Positions 21,275 through 34,401 are shown, counted from the first letter of the stretch. The stretch: 64,000 nucleotides of DNA from Anthostomella pinea (GCA_963556695.1 CAUWAG010000007.1:1-64000), one strand, 5' to 3'. Made by a program: numbers and translations. The notes: generated from the sequence alone by a model not told the origin.

Positions 21275-22513
21275 ATGGACTCTCTCGCCGCCGACCCACC
21301 GCGGCGACCACTGCGCGAATCCATCCCACCTCTCGTCATGGGCACGGCGACGTTCAACACGCAATACGTGCCAGACCCCTTCGATCTCCCTGCGCCCTCC
21401 ATCGTGTCGCGCGCCCTCGACCTGGGCGTCAACGCCTTCGATACCTCGCCCTACTACGGCCCTTCGGAGCTGATCCTGGGCGATGCGCTGTCGCACCCCT
21501 CTGTCACCTCGAAGCACCATCGATCCTCGTACTTCCTTGTGACCAAGGCTGGGCGCATCGCGGGCGACGAGTTCGACTATAGTCCCGCGTGGATCAGGTA
21601 CTCGGTGTGTCGGAGCCTCGAGCGCCTACACACCCCCTACCTTGACCTTGTCTACATGCACGACGTCGAGTTTGTATCACCGCCCGAGGTTCTGGACGCC
21701 GTGCGTGAGCTCCGACGGCTGCGCGACGAGGGCGCCGTTCGGTATGTGGGCATCAGCGGATACCCCGTCGAGAAGCTCTGCGAGCTCGCCGAGATGATCC
21801 AGAAGGAGACCGGCGAGCCCCTTGACGCTGCCCTGAGTTACGGTCACTTCACGATACAGAACACGACACTGGGCGCATCGGCTATGCAACGATTCGAACA
21901 GGCCGGTGTCGATGTTGTCCTAAACGCCAGCATGTTGGGCATGGGACTTCTGACGACGCGGGGCGCCGATGCGGGACCCATGGCTACCTGGCACCCCAGC
22001 CCCGAGGGTCTACGGCAGGCGACCCATGATCTGGTACCCGTTGCGCAGGACGCCGATGAAAAGCTTGAGGTCGTCGCCATTAGATGGTCGCTCGACAACT
22101 GGACTCGGGATGGCGCGCCGAGAGGCAGTTGCGCATCGAGGTTGCCGTCGGGCACGCGGGTAGGCGTCAGCGTCATGGGCATCTCCAACATTGCGGAGCT
22201 GGAAGAGACGTACCGCGTCTTCAACAGTGTCATCGAGGGCCTCGAGCCAGAAACCGCCGACACCGAACAGATGCGCAAGAGGCAGTGGAGCCTGGACCGC
22301 CGCGCGAAGATCCAAGGTGTCGTCGAGAAGATGTGGGCTGTCCTCGGCGAGTGGCGAGACTACAGCTGGAGTAGTCCCGGCCTGGGATTCGTGAATACGC
22401 GGAAGCCTGGCGATATTGGCGTCACGCCCAACGACGGCATCCTGCGGAATTACGCTGCGAAGACCCAAGTCAGTTGCAAGATCGAGGAGATACCAGCAGC
22501 ACTGGGAGCTTGA
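21275..22513 (+). CDS. Aldo/keto reductase, D-arabinose 1-dehydrogenase type (Ara2-like)
   Basis: A single exon of 412 aa. The catalytic tetrad of the AKR fold is visible: Asp56 and Tyr61 in AFDTSPYYGPSE, Lys91 in LVTKAGRI and His129 in YMHDVEFV. The MHDVEFV motif and the long C-terminus resemble the yeast Ara2 group, NAD-dependent D-arabinose dehydrogenases that make D-arabinono-1,4-lactone for D-erythroascorbate synthesis. Related L-galactose dehydrogenases of plants have a similar motif, so the sugar specificity is inferred. The codon use is strongly GC-rich. The start context (CACGATGG) is good. Confidence 0.88.
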   Translation: MDSLAADPPRRPLRESIPPLVMGTATFNTQYVPDPFDLPAPSIVSRALDLGVNAFDTSPYYGPSELILGDALSHPSVTSKHHRSSYFLVTKAGRIAGDEFDYSPAWIRYSVCRSLERLHTPYLDLVYMHDVEFVSPPEVLDAVRELRRLRDEGAVRYVGISGYPVEKLCELAEMIQKETGEPLDAALSYGHFTIQNTTLGASAMQRFEQAGVDVVLNASMLGMGLLTTRGADAGPMATWHPSPEGLRQATHDLVPVAQDADEKLEVVAIRWSLDNWTRDGAPRGSCASRLPSGTRVGVSVMGISNIAELEETYRVFNSVIEGLEPETADTEQMRKRQWSLDRRAKIQGVVEKMWAVLGEWRDYSWSSPGLGFVNTRKPGDIGVTPNDGILRNYAAKTQVSCKIEEIPAALGA

Positions 22514-24491
22514 AGTAGTTTGAAAGAAATGGTTCAACTGAACGGTTCGACCTACGCAAGCGTGGCCGGGCATGATGATTTACGCAGTATGATTTCGGGA
22601 TTTAACGCGGTATAGCGGAGACTTCATGTATCTACAGCCTTATAATACCTTTTTCCTGCTTCCCATCCTGTTTATTTGGAATTTGCCTACTCATATGACA
22701 CTCAAGGGCCCGCAACGGCGCCTAGTGTCGACACTTCATACCACAAGGATGTCAGGTGGTAACTGACAAAAATCCAGCAGCCTTGGAACGAGAATTAACA
22801 TCCACATATTGAATATCTCCCAGCTAAGCTATCCGTACTTTCCATACCGAACACACAGAGACCTGCTGTTATACCGGCAGCATTCGTAGACCCAACGTTT
22901 ATAAGTAAGGCAGGAAGCGCTAGGCATGACGTCGCTGCGCTCGTCTTGATGAATGCTATCCAGTCCCGCCCTATGGCTGCGACTGCTATCGAGTCCCGTG
23001 TTGGGATTCCGCCAGGCAATGTTGTCGAATACGCGCGGTCATTCGCCAGACTCGACACGGAGCGAGGGAATGTTGGCGGGAGATCTGAATTTAGTCACCT
23101 TATGGCACGGAGAGATGAACTCCACATCGCTGCTGCTCGAGTCACCGAGAATACCAACAGAGAAGAGATTTTTACAAGGACAAGCGCAACCGCCGCGGAC
23201 AACAGTAACGTACGCCTTCGTGTGGACATCATAGTTGCAAAAAGTCGTGCAAACCTGGATGACGAGCAATTTGATGCCGCCAGGGCCTTAGTCACTCGAA
23301 TGAACGACAACCTCGAGCAATCGCAGGACAATGCCCGGAACACCCTCTAGCTTCCACCTCCATCAGCAAGAGCAGCTCGACCTTCCATGCTCTGAGAGCA
23401 GCTCAAGGCCCTGTTCTCGGGTGGTAACTACAGTAAGGCAATCACGAGCTCACATATTGTTCCGCCTCCGGTATGTCGCCGTGGCTCCCAGGCAAACTTG
23501 CGGTGATGCTCGATTCGTCTTGACAGTTGTGGAGGACGGTCGGACCAAGCTTTGCCTACGTAAGAAGCGGTGCCATAGCTCTTTCAAAGGCGAGAAATGG
23601 AGGCAGAAGATCGAGAACACAACACCGTACAGTAATGCTGTCAGGCTGCAACCTAAGAGCTGTCGGATCTAGGCGGGTAGCACTTTCATGACCACGTCGT
23701 GCCCGTTTGCCAGCACGAATGCGTCAGACTTTCATTGAGGTAGACTTTCATTGAGGTCGCGAGAGCTACAGTATTGCGCTATAGTCGTCAGCATGTCAAA
23801 GAACATGCCATACTTAGCTATCTTCTTCGTCATGAAGCTCGTTCCCATAGGGCATCCAATCTTTGAAGACACTTGGATCCTCTTCGAATGCTGGTACATG
23901 GTGACACCTCCTTTGCGACGTATTCGTCACTGCCCTCTGCGTTTGCTTCCGTATAGCACGAACAATGGAACATGGCGCATTCTGCCACGGCCGCAGAGCA
24001 TCCATACGTCCATCACTTGCAGGACCACGCTTGAATTGTGGGACACAGTTTTTGGACCGTTATGCTGGCCACTTGGCGCATTGGACACGCCCAAGGATGT
24101 CGCGCTGCCCTACAGCGCATCTCGTTCCCAACCTTCCGCGCTGTGTGTTTGGAATCCTCGCTTCTTTGCTGAAGCAGCTGTGTCCTAAGCTCATGTATGA
24201 TTGTGTGCAGCGATGCCCCTTTATGTTTCCGGCCTCATCACCAAAGTCAAGTCAAGGCGGCACGGCACGTACGGTTATTGGCTGGCCCTTAGGTGTGGTT
24301 TCCAGCGGCTCGAATGAGGTGGAGTATGGAACCGTCTTCTGGCCAGTCTTCCTGTCCACAACTATCTCCGTGCGTGCTCGACCGTCTTGCGGAGGCATGT
24401 CTGAGAACATCTCGACCGTAATCATGCCCTTCTTCGGCCAACTCATCTAGGTAGACGTCCCGTAGTGTCCTCCTGGCGTTGGCATCCCTCT
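22514..24491. other. Intergenic or decayed region with an unassigned ORF (22949-23350, plus)
   Basis: A 133-codon ATG frame at 22949-23350 has protein-like composition (rich in Ala, Arg, Asp, Asn, Glu) but no family I recognise. The opposite strand is also open over much of it. From about 23750 to 24450 the minus strand has short protein-like stretches in changing frames (for example FKDWMPYGNELHDEED), which might belong with the neighbouring Copia-derived gene or be a relic. No reliable model can be drawn. Confidence 0.3.
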
Positions 24492-25028
24492 TCACGTCTT
24501 GCTCTCCATGCTCCTCTTCTCCTCCTCCCCCCCACCGTCCCACGTCACACAAATATCCCCTCCCTCCCCTCCCTCAAAGCTGCTCTGTCCCTTCGCCTGT
24601 CCCTTCAGTATCACCTTCGTCAAACCTGCCTCGTTCCTCTCTAGCAGCCCTACGCCTCTTCCCGTACTCTTATCCATCAACAATTTTCCCACCCCAATAC
24701 TAACATCGTACTCCCTCCTCACCGGCTCGCCCAAAACATTGCACCCAAAAGTAGGCACAAACAGCACATCTTTCAGAACGATGGTGGAGTTGACCATTGC
24801 TTTGTTCTTTGCGGCTTTTGCGGCGGGGCCAACCATTCTGCGCACCTCAAGACTGACGTCTCCACGGCCTTCGACAATATGGGTCTCGTTGCCGTGGTCA
24901 GAGGTGGACGTGATAGTGGAGGAGAAGGGAGTAAAGGGAGTGAACCAGTCCCGATGGTTGGCGATGTGGACGTTGCTGTAACTGGACCAGATCCAGTCGG
25001 TGTCGTAGGGTTTGCCTTTGGGCGCCAT
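24492..25028 (-). CDS. Copia-derived Pol beta-barrel (Pol_BBD-like) domain protein
   Basis: 178 aa from ATG 25028. DTDWIWSSYSNVHIANHRDWF followed by GRGDVSLEVRR and TIVLKDVLFVPTFGCNVLG has the layout of the beta-barrel/pre-integrase segment of Copia (TNT1-94-like) polyproteins. In those proteins W-x-x-D/S-S..H..N and LKDVL-Y-VP-..N-L are conserved. No integrase or reverse transcriptase follows, so this is either a domesticated fungal gene, as occurs in many ascomycetes, or a remnant. The C-terminus stops soon after a GEEE segment. A different minus frame (24446-24252) carries further protein-like sequence, so a frameshift or unrecognised intron near 24500 may truncate it. The 3' end is therefore uncertain. 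Confidence 0.65.
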   Translation of the reverse strand: MAPKGKPYDTDWIWSSYSNVHIANHRDWFTPFTPFSSTITSTSDHGNETHIVEGRGDVSLEVRRMVGPAAKAAKNKAMVNSTIVLKDVLFVPTFGCNVLGEPVRREYDVSIGVGKLLMDKSTGRGVGLLERNEAGLTKVILKGQAKGQSSFEGGEGGDICVTWDGGGEEEKRSMESKT

Positions 25029-25757
25029 GCTGGCGGGCGGTGGAAGTGACCTATTGTTGAAGGTTCGTGTGGGAAGTTCGAGACGAAAGTGTTCTTTTGT
25101 ACTTCATTTCGGGGCCGAAGTTGGAGCGTGTGGCTACCGCAGAAAGCTCGGCAGGACCTACCTGCCAAGCCAGGCGCGGACGCAAGAGTGAGATCACGTG
25201 CAGCATTAAGTCATAAAGTCTCGCATAAAATAAGATATTAAACCCTTGTTTAGTTTTAGTAACTTTATTTTACTCGTATGTCAATTTTGTTTGATTTTCT
25301 ATAGCTTTTCTATGTGTTGTGCAATGGATGTCTTAATAAGTTAACGATCGTCGCATGGATTAGTGTTGGGATCACGGCGTAAAGCAGGTACTTGCACCAA
25401 TTCCAAACAAGCAGAGAGGGTTGACATCTTGTCCGGAGAAGGGTCTCCATGGTGTTCTAGGAACATGTAGCTATATTCACTACATCTTTCCTTGCTCTTT
25501 GGTAGATTCGACTCGTTCCGAGATCGCTTTTGACCGCTAAGAGTACATATATCACCATTAACACCATCATTGAATGCCGAAAGTCTATGTATACAATCCT
25601 AAACTCCAACCCAAAAGGGGTGAATGATGCCGCCCCTGTGATGTGATGCCCTATGCAAATATCCACAATCCCTGAGCCTATTGACCGGACCGCCGCTTTT
25701 AGGGAAAACGAAAGGGAAGAGAAAACGTGTAGATCGTGCGCGTCGTTTCGGGTGTGT
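25029..25757. other. Intergenic, partly AT-rich
   Basis: Contains a short AT-rich stretch (25200-25340) and the 3' flank of the SIP5-like gene. No gene is seen. Confidence 0.5.
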
Positions 25758-28354
25758 CTATTGGGTGACTTGATGTGTTCGCGCTGCGGCGCTGATATGG
25801 CCGAGCTGTTTAGATTCGTTCTCGTCGTTTCCAAGCGCTGGCGTTTCGGGCGTCACCATGACGCGCGGAGGAGATGCGTTGCCCTCGATCCTCTCCATGC
25901 TGGGTGTAGCCTCATCAGTGTTGAGCCTGGGCAGACGCTCCCTCTTCTCTCCGACAAGCTCACCCGAATGCTCGACGGCGTGCTCAACATGCTCGCCGTG
26001 GGCTCCGTCACCTCCCTCGTTCTCTGACTTCTGACCGGCACCATCAGGCGCTTCGTCTTCACCGTCGATAGGCACGCCGACCATTTCTGCCAGGCTCCTA
26101 AAATTAAACATGGGCTCGGCAGATGCGTTGTCCTCTTCCTCGCTGCGACCACCAAGACTAAGACCACTAGCCCAAGGATCCTCGGCGCCCAAGCCCGGAC
26201 CAGTGTAGTTCCCGTGAACACTGTCCACGCCGCTGGAGCTGATAGAGCTGGCATTGCTTATCTGGCGAAGGTGAGACCCGCGCGTGGGAAGTGGTAGAGA
26301 CGAGGTGCCGGCGCCGCTCGTTTGTGCATCTCCACTCTCTCGGCGGTCAACAGCCTTCCCCTTGTCGCTTGATATGGACCCTGAGCCGGAACCGGCCGTG
26401 GGTGACTCGTTGCCTTGCCCCGATGCGGACGACGCAGTAGCTGCGGCGACACTGGCTTCCATGCGGAGATTGCTGGCGGCACTATGGCCTCGCTTTCGTC
26501 CGAGTCCCAGGCTAAGAGAGCTCGCACTGGGGCCGCCACCACTGCCGCCATAGACTTCACCCCTCTTCTTGGTAGCCTTTCGCTCATCCTTTTCCCGCTT
26601 CTTGGCTTCTTTGCGGGCCTCCTTATCCGCCTTCTTGCTCCGTTCTTCTTCGTCTGCAAGACTGAGCCTAATAGCCTCTGCCATCATGAGGTTCTCGAGA
26701 TGCGCCGCATCCATGTGCTCCCGAACTGTGCCCGCTCGGCCCGAAGAGGTACGTGGACCTGGCTGGGGACCCGAGGATGTGTCACCTCCACCCTCGTTGC
26801 CTTGAGCGTTGCTGCTACTGCCGGGTCTGTCCGCACCTTGTGCCATGGTACTCCTCCGACTGAAGCGGCCCGACCGGCCGAAAAGGCTGCGCGACTCCTG
26901 GTTGCCCATAACAAAGGCGGCCTGGTGCAAAGCATCGGCGGCTGCGGCTCTACGCCGTTGCTGGGCACGAGCCGCAGCAAGCTTAACAGACCAGTCTGGC
27001 CTAATGCGGTCAGTAGTGATAACGCCCGGCGCATTGGCCGACAGACTCTGTGCCCTCCTGCGGTTAGCAAGGGACATGGGAGTGGCCGACGTCGGGGAAA
27101 GGCTGCTCGAGTTGAGGGAGCTACTAGATGACATGGCGGTGCCCATAGCACCCAGCCCGCCGGCGCTGGATGCGTAGGACAGCCCCCTCCGAAACGGCGG
27201 TGGCTCGTAGGTTAGGCCAAATTCATCCTGAGTGCAGTAGGGACACTTGGCCGGCTCCATGGTCAGCTCCCCGCTATGCTCGTCGGGTTCGGGTGGTGCT
27301 TCCGACCCGTTATCGTTCCCATGATGCTCGGGGTGGTGCGGGTCCAGTCGCTTGATCTGCACGAAGCATTCACTGCAGATGATCTGGCAGCAACAGCGTG
27401 TTCGATTCAGATATGGCGGGTAGTACATGAGACAGAGCGGACACTCGATGCCGTCCTTGTAAAGAAACACCTCGAGGGGCTGACCGTTGACGAATGGGTC
27501 GTGGGGCAGGTTGATCTCTCGCGGCGTGATGTCGGCTTGTGATCCATTGCGGGAGAGATTCAAGGCGGCCGCCAGGGATTTCCTTTGCGTCTTCAGGGGG
27601 GAGCTGGATTTTGGCGCGGTAGGCGAGGTTGGGGACGGCAAAGTCGAGCCCGGATTGGAGCCGGTCTTGTCGGACGAGGCACTAAGTGTCCGTGGTCCCA
27701 GGGGCACGGTGAGATTGTTCAGGTTCGGGTTCGAGGTTCGCGGCGAGTCGGCCGGCCCCGGTTGCGGTATTAGATGCTCGGGGACCTCGTCAGCAGGAGG
27801 GATGTCGAGGCCACGGGCGGCGGCGATGATCTGGTGCTCGGCCCAGCGTTCGTTGAAGTCGTCCAACCCCCGCCAAAAGGGTGCTATCTTTCTATCGATC
27901 TGGCAGACCGGAGACACAGGACAGGTTAGCCACGGAAACAAGACTGTCGTCTGTATGAAGGACTCACCTGGAGCTGGCGGACGATGGGCTTGTTGAAGTC
28001 TTCAGAGGCGGTGTATACGCCCATGGTGACCAGGTATCCCCCATCGACGTGCTCCTCCCTCATACTGCGTTCGCGCTCCTTAAGGCGTGCGATGCGTTCC
28101 TTCTCGAGTTTCCTAGCCTCCCTCTCCTGTCTCGTCTCCCGGCGCTCGAAGGGGACATCTTCCTGACGTGAGCTCGACGATGCGCCAAAGCCGAGGCCCA
28201 GCGCACTGAGGTCGGCGCGACTGGCACGTCTCGACCGGCCAGGGAGCTCGCCTTGATAGCCGGCGCCTTGGGAGCTTCCGCCTGGATCGGCGCTGGACCC
28301 GTGGCCACCCTGACGAGACGACAAGCGCGCCTCTTTGCCGTGTGAGTTACCCAT
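25758..28354 (-). CDS. SIP5-like protein (SNF1-interacting family)
   Basis: Two exons, 27968-28354 and 25758-27899 (68-nt intron, phase 0), 842 aa. It starts [13 protein letters not shown], a good N-myristoylation context (Gly2, Ser4-type). A charged coiled stretch ([20 protein letters not shown]) precedes [22 protein letters not shown], and exon 2 continues with [23 protein letters not shown], which is diagnostic of the family. A cysteine-rich motif [21 protein letters not shown] near residue 300 is RING/zinc-finger-like. The rest is Ser/Gly/Ala-rich and low complexity. Yeast Sip5 interacts with the Snf1 kinase and the Reg1/Glc7 phosphatase. The fungal proteins are longer, and their function is little known. 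Confidence 0.88.
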
Positions 28355-29965
28355 GTTGAGACAGAGCGGGTGGGCGTATGTGGGCGTATGGAGGTCGTCG
28401 TACGGAGGTCGTCGTCTGGACCAGCAAAGGACGGAGGTGAGGGGCGGCGTTCACGGCTAGGGCGAGGCTCGTGGAGCAGGCTCGGGCGTAGAGACGGACA
28501 AGGCGGAAGAAGAGGGCCACGCAGACCTAGGGAGTCAGACCTATGGTGTCAATGGCGGTGGGAGCGTGGTGATGGCCGTGGTGGTTTAACGATAGTGCAT
28601 GCCGTGAGCGTGAATGGCATCCAGTAAGATACACACAGTAACCATGTCTTGGGTGGAAGAAACAGGGTACGGTAGAAGTGGCGGTTGCGGTGATGATGCT
28701 GTATTCAGAGAGCGTGGAATATGGTGCTTCTGCTACTGCTGCTGCTCTCATAACTCACACGCAGGGTGAAGTTGGAGCTGTTGTGTGTTGCGTGTTGTGT
28801 AGGAGGTGTGCAAGGTTCCTGCCGACTTGGCACCTTGGTGGTGGTGGTGGTAGTGGTGGTGGAGGAGGAGGAGGGAGGTAAGGCAAGGTACGATAACGGC
28901 GGCTGCTCAGTGCTAGGGGGGGCCCCGGGGGGTAAACCGTAAGGTAAAGATTGCAGGTGAACCAATGGATGGGATGACTGGGATGACTGTGGTGCCGGTG
29001 TTCCAGGCGCGGGTCCAGCAGTCCACCTGCCAGGCACAGCGCACCACACACAGCACTCCCGTCGTCCACTAAAACATTGAAGATCCATAAGCACAGGGCA
29101 GGCAGTACAGGGCTTCAGGTTTCCACAGTAAGGAATGCAGTAGCGTACTTTACGTTGGAGGCTCCAAGCTTGGCAGGCTTGCAGGCTTGCCGGCTCGGCG
29201 ATGGAACTTGGCGTCGCTTATCGTCATGTCATGTCTGCATGTCCATCCTTCAATGTACATCTTCAACATTGAAATTAGACAATCCGGGTGTCTCCTAAAA
29301 TTGATGTACTTGATCTCTTCTTGTTGAAAAAAGTGGTGTTGCCTCAGGCGAAGTGAGGCGACCGAGTGTCGGGTCTAGGTGGTTAGCTCGCTGTGTTGAA
29401 TCACCCATATCTTCACCTCATATTAGAAGACATCCTTAATGACATCAACGGTCCGACTTATAGTCAATCATCGTAGAGAGGGGTTATACAAGAAGAACAT
29501 GCACCTTACCTACTCGTTCCTCTGGATTTTACATATGTACCTCCTCGTTGATAAGATACATCTGAAATGGTCCCGAGAGTGAGACATCTCGGCTGCTATC
29601 GTCTTGGTATAGCCAGTCGGGTCACGGGTGCGCCAACGCGCCTGACGACGGGAGCCACTCACTTATCACTGACCAATAGCAGTAACGCCTTCCGAACGTC
29701 AGGTGCTGCTCAACACCACGAGTCCACGACACCTCCTCACAGTTGACAACTCGCCACCTCTGGAGCAATGAAGACAATGAAGACGCATGATAAACATCAC
29801 GGCCCGCAACATAACCGTGCAGCGCAACGTATTTGTACGTATAGAGAGATCTATACCTATCTACGGACACAGTTATGCGCATTTCCGAGTCCCGATAGCG
29901 AAGAGTCAGGCGTTCAGTTGCCTCCTGATCACTTCGCCCCGTCGCCCGTCGCCCATCGCCGTTCT
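28355..29965. other. Intergenic with GT/GA-rich low complexity
   Basis: Includes the SIP5 promoter and leader and a GGTGGT/GGAGGA tract at about 28837-28877. The remainder has only short overlapping frames. Confidence 0.5.
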
Positions 29966-30755
29966 CTAGCAATTATCCTTGCCTACAAGGACGTTGAAGT
30001 TTTCCGTGTCGAACTGCTGGCCCTGGATCAGGAGCTCTCTACCCACACCCACGTGACATTCTTCGCGGATGTCCTCTACGTATGTAGCGAGGTCGGCGCA
30101 TGCGTGGGAAATACCGTTCGGCGTGTCGTTGCAGAGCCAGATCGCCGAGTTCCACTGTACCCTTAACATCAGTAACGGAACGCTCATACTGGCAACAAAC
30201 TATGAGGACGACTCACGGAACAACTGATGCGCGCACATACGCGCGGTCCGGGATCCGCGGTGCATGGTCGGTCGTGCTTCTTGAGATAGTTGATCCCATC
30301 CTGTAGGGGACCCCCCTCGACCTTTCCGCTACCACCAACCCAGCAAAAGATGTCCTCCTATCGAGTATAGTTAGAGATCTGGCTGGGACCGGGCTGGCCT
30401 GGACTAAGTTTTTGGATGCATGCCTTGGTGCGAGGCTGGAGTGATCGTCGGCCCACGTCGCTGTCAGAAGTCATGGTCCAGTTGACTGAGGAACCCATGG
30501 CGTCCATCTCGGCTCGGATCTCCTGGAGGGTAAGTAGATGTCAGCGCCTCGACGACGTGCTGCGAGAATGCGAGAATGCGAAAGTGGGCGTTATACCTGA
30601 ACAGTTCCGCTGACCACGACAGTCGTGCCATCGGTGTTGTTGATTCCTGTCTGGCGCATGGGAACAGCGGTATAGCCGTCGAGGGGTGACCGAAGAGCGC
30701 CAGCGAGAGTGGCGGCAGCCATCAGCACGCCGAGAATCAGCGACGGGAACTTCAT
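29966..30755 (-). CDS. Small secreted cysteine-containing protein, function unknown
   Basis: Four exons are inferred: 30597-30755, 30424-30522, 30217-30357 and 29966-30154, all phase 0, 195 aa. The signal peptide MKFPSLILGVLMAAATLAGA is clear. The second half is compact: EDIFCWVGGSGKVEG, then CARISCSWNSAIWLCNDTP, and it ends FNVLVGKDNC. I recall this C-xx-x-SC-x-NSAIW-x-CND pattern from uncharacterised secreted proteins of plant-associated ascomycetes, but I give no function. Intron 2 would need a GC-AG pair (AAG/GCATGC...CGATAG, 66 nt, good CTAAC branch). A GT donor slightly upstream (GTGGGC) would shorten exon 2 by about 30 nt. A TATA-like AATATAAG lies about 190 bases upstream of the start. 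Confidence 0.7.
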
Positions 30756-31349
30756 GTTGGCTTGGTTGATGCGGTGATGTGGTGATGTGGTGATGTGGTG
30801 ATGTGGAAGGAGCGAGCAGAGTCGACGACCTCAAAGTGCTTCAAGGATTATGAGATCAAGAGATCAAAATCGTCAAGAGCTGTTGGTGGTGGAAGTGTGC
30901 GAAACGAGTGGTTGGATGTGCAAATCGTTTTCAGGTCAAGGTCACTTATATTTCTCTTGAGTACCTCAGGCACGCGGACCCACTTACCATTGTGCTACAT
31001 TTCGAGTCAATAGCTTGAAACGACCACCTGCCCATTCATCTTCATCTGCTTGCTAAGTTCTCATTGTTCCTGCCTCGTCACCAGTCAATGTCCGCTCATC
31101 TGCACACCCAATCATCTTTGCTGAAAGTTTATCGACCCAGCCAATCGAATCGAAGCGAGCATCGCATCGCATCTTGGTCGGAATCGTCCAGCTGCCAGGC
31201 ACGCACCCGAACTGCATGTGGTGTGGTCCGTTCGCCTCGAGAAGATGGTCAAGTACCTACATGTAACAGTGGACAGTGGGGAAATATAGATACGTGTTAA
31301 AGGGACCATCTAAAGTGCAAGTCTAGGTATATCCAAGGTACCTACCTAC
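30756..31349. other. Intergenic with a short TGATGTGG tandem repeat
   Basis: About five TGATGTGG-type 8-mers at 30768-30806 sit in the leader of the secreted-protein gene. Otherwise this is the promoter region for that gene and the 3' flank of the sulfite-oxidase gene. Confidence 0.5.
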
Positions 31350-33390
31350 CTAGTCATCGACATCCCGGGGACCATATTTCTCGAAATATTCCTCGTAGTC
31401 ATCCCAAGACATCGTCGGGAACTCAGTTGGCCTCGTGATCGGTAGGAAGCCAACTCCTCTCTCGTGGAATTCTTCCAGCCTGGCCCGAGTTCTCTCCTTC
31501 GCCTTGTTGACGCTGTAGATCTTGACGTGGTGAGCGCTACTGGTCACATGTAGACCCCAGTTCCAGGCATCTCTGACCCCAACCGGTTGCGTGTTGAGGC
31601 TGTTATCCCAACATCTCGCCACGATCTCGATCCAGCCTTCGACATCACATGGAATCCACATCTCCCAGACTCGCCACGCGAATTTGTGCTTGGGGCTCAT
31701 GTTCTCGACAGGCACGGCATACCACGAATGTCCACCGTTCGTGCTGACCTCGACTCGTTCGGGCCATCGACCACCTCCCGAGTATGCCCACCCCTTGACC
31801 TGTACCTTCCCCTCGTGGACCACAACCTGCTTGTTCCAAGGCGACATGATGGCACTAGACACCGGCATCTCCTGGATCTGAATGCCGTCTATCCAGCGCT
31901 GGTTATGCTTTCCAACCTGCTGGTTGAAATACAGATACTCGCGACTTTGGACCGGCGCTCGGGTTGGTTCCTTGATGGCGTTGATGCGGTACAGCCACTT
32001 GACGCTCCTTGCGCCGATGTAGCCCATCACCACGGCCCTGACAGGGGCGCCGTGGATCTTGGGGAGCGGTTTCCCATTCATCTCCCATACGAGCATGACT
32101 TCGTGAGCCTTGGCTTTGGAGTATGGGACGCTAACGACGTAGTTCATGACCCTATAAGCGCAGGATGTTAGCAGCTGGTCTTGTAGGTGATTCAGTCAGA
32201 GGCACAGCTTAGGCTGCATATCTCGGGAGATGAGAGCTCATGAGACAGAGCCTGTTAGACTCGCTCCCAGGACCAGGCCAGAGGGGGAAACGAGACACCT
32301 GTGTTACATACTCATTCATCTTGAAATAGGTGTCAGCGCCGTAGAGCTCGAGATGCTTGGCGCCATCAGCCATGCCGCCACAGTACTTGATCACTTTCTT
32401 GAGTGACACCCCGACATATCGTGCTGTTCCAATCGCGCCTTCGGCCCATGGCGCGTTGATCATCTCATCGCCCTCACCGGCGGCGTAGTCGATCTGCTCA
32501 ATACGTCGAGTGCCACTGCATTGGATTGTGACAAGCTTTTCCATACGTGGGAACTTGCTTTCATCCTGAAGATCCGCCAACGTAAGTTTCGTGGGATTTT
32601 TGACGAGTCCGCCCAACTGAAGAGACCATGCTGACTTGTCAATGGTTGGAATCCTAACGGATGATCAGTCAGTCCCCCTTCCAGTGACAACCGAGGCTTG
32701 AGACCACAAGAATGCGGCCGAGAGTCTCTGGGCTCAACTTACCCTCCGTGGTTTCGCACAAAGTGCAAAGGATTGGGCGTAACTTGTTCAGCGGTTACGA
32801 GCTTCTTGGGCGGCTCGCCGTTGTACGGGAATTGAAGCAGGTGCAACATATCGGGCGATTTCTCTTTGAGTACGATATTCCAAGATTCTTCCGGAACGTT
32901 AAAGAGGCGACCACCAATGGCCCGATGCCACTCCTTCCATCGAACGCCTGCGGAAAGTATGTTAGATGGTGGGCAATCAAGAAGGTCGCCAGACACAGTG
33001 AGTGAGTCTCGCCTTCGAGTACTGGATTGGTGCCAGGAATCGGCCCGAGCTGGAACTCCGGCGGAGGAGGGAACTTCTGGGACACGAGGATCTCATGGGC
33101 CTTCTTTTTCTTCTCGGGATAGTCTTCCCATTCAACGTACCTGCCACTGTGGTTAGCAAGAACGGCCGGGCTCTGAGGCCGAATGTGAGCCGCTTCACTC
33201 ACCCGCTCCAGCCAGGTAGTTCGTCAGCAGCGAGCTTGGCGTCGAACTTCTTCTCTGTGGGCGGTTTCTCCCTCTCCCATCCTGGATAGTCCTCTGCAGC
33301 ATCTTGGGCTTTCGTCAGGTCCAGCAGGGGCAATTCCACCCCTGCTAAGCCTTGTTCGAGCTTCCACTCATCCCCTGGCTTGAAACTCAT
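31350..33390 (-). CDS. Sulfite-oxidase-family molybdopterin enzyme
   Basis: Five exons: 33203-33390, 33013-33140, 32743-32947, 32312-32653 and 31350-32151, with phases 2, 1, 2, 2 that all join, giving 554 aa. The catalytic domain (from about residue 130) holds LHFVRNHGG and the Moco-ligand Cys219 in VTIQCSGTRR, then GADTYFKMNE joined to VMNYVVSVPYSKAK. The C-terminus (EGKVQVKGWAYSGGGRWPE..VEVSTNGGHSW) is the Mo-co dimerisation domain. No cytochrome b5 and no FAD/NADH domains are seen, so it is of the plant/peroxisomal sulfite oxidase type rather than nitrate reductase. It probably oxidises sulfite to sulfate. An unusual 100-residue N-terminal extension is present. Intron 2 needs a GC-AG donor (GAAG/GCGAGA). 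Confidence 0.88.
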
Positions 33391-34343
<953 letters not shown>

Positions 34344-34401
34344 AAGCTTTAAAGCCGTACATAAAAATACGAGAATTTAAGTTAAAAAACATTATAATGT
34401 A

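Noticed and set aside
22795..23343. Hydrophobic minus-strand frames opposite the 133-codon plus ORF
   Set aside because: Their Leu/Val/Ser-rich content is what the antisense of an Asp/Asn/Arg/Glu-rich frame gives, and no start or splice signals support them.
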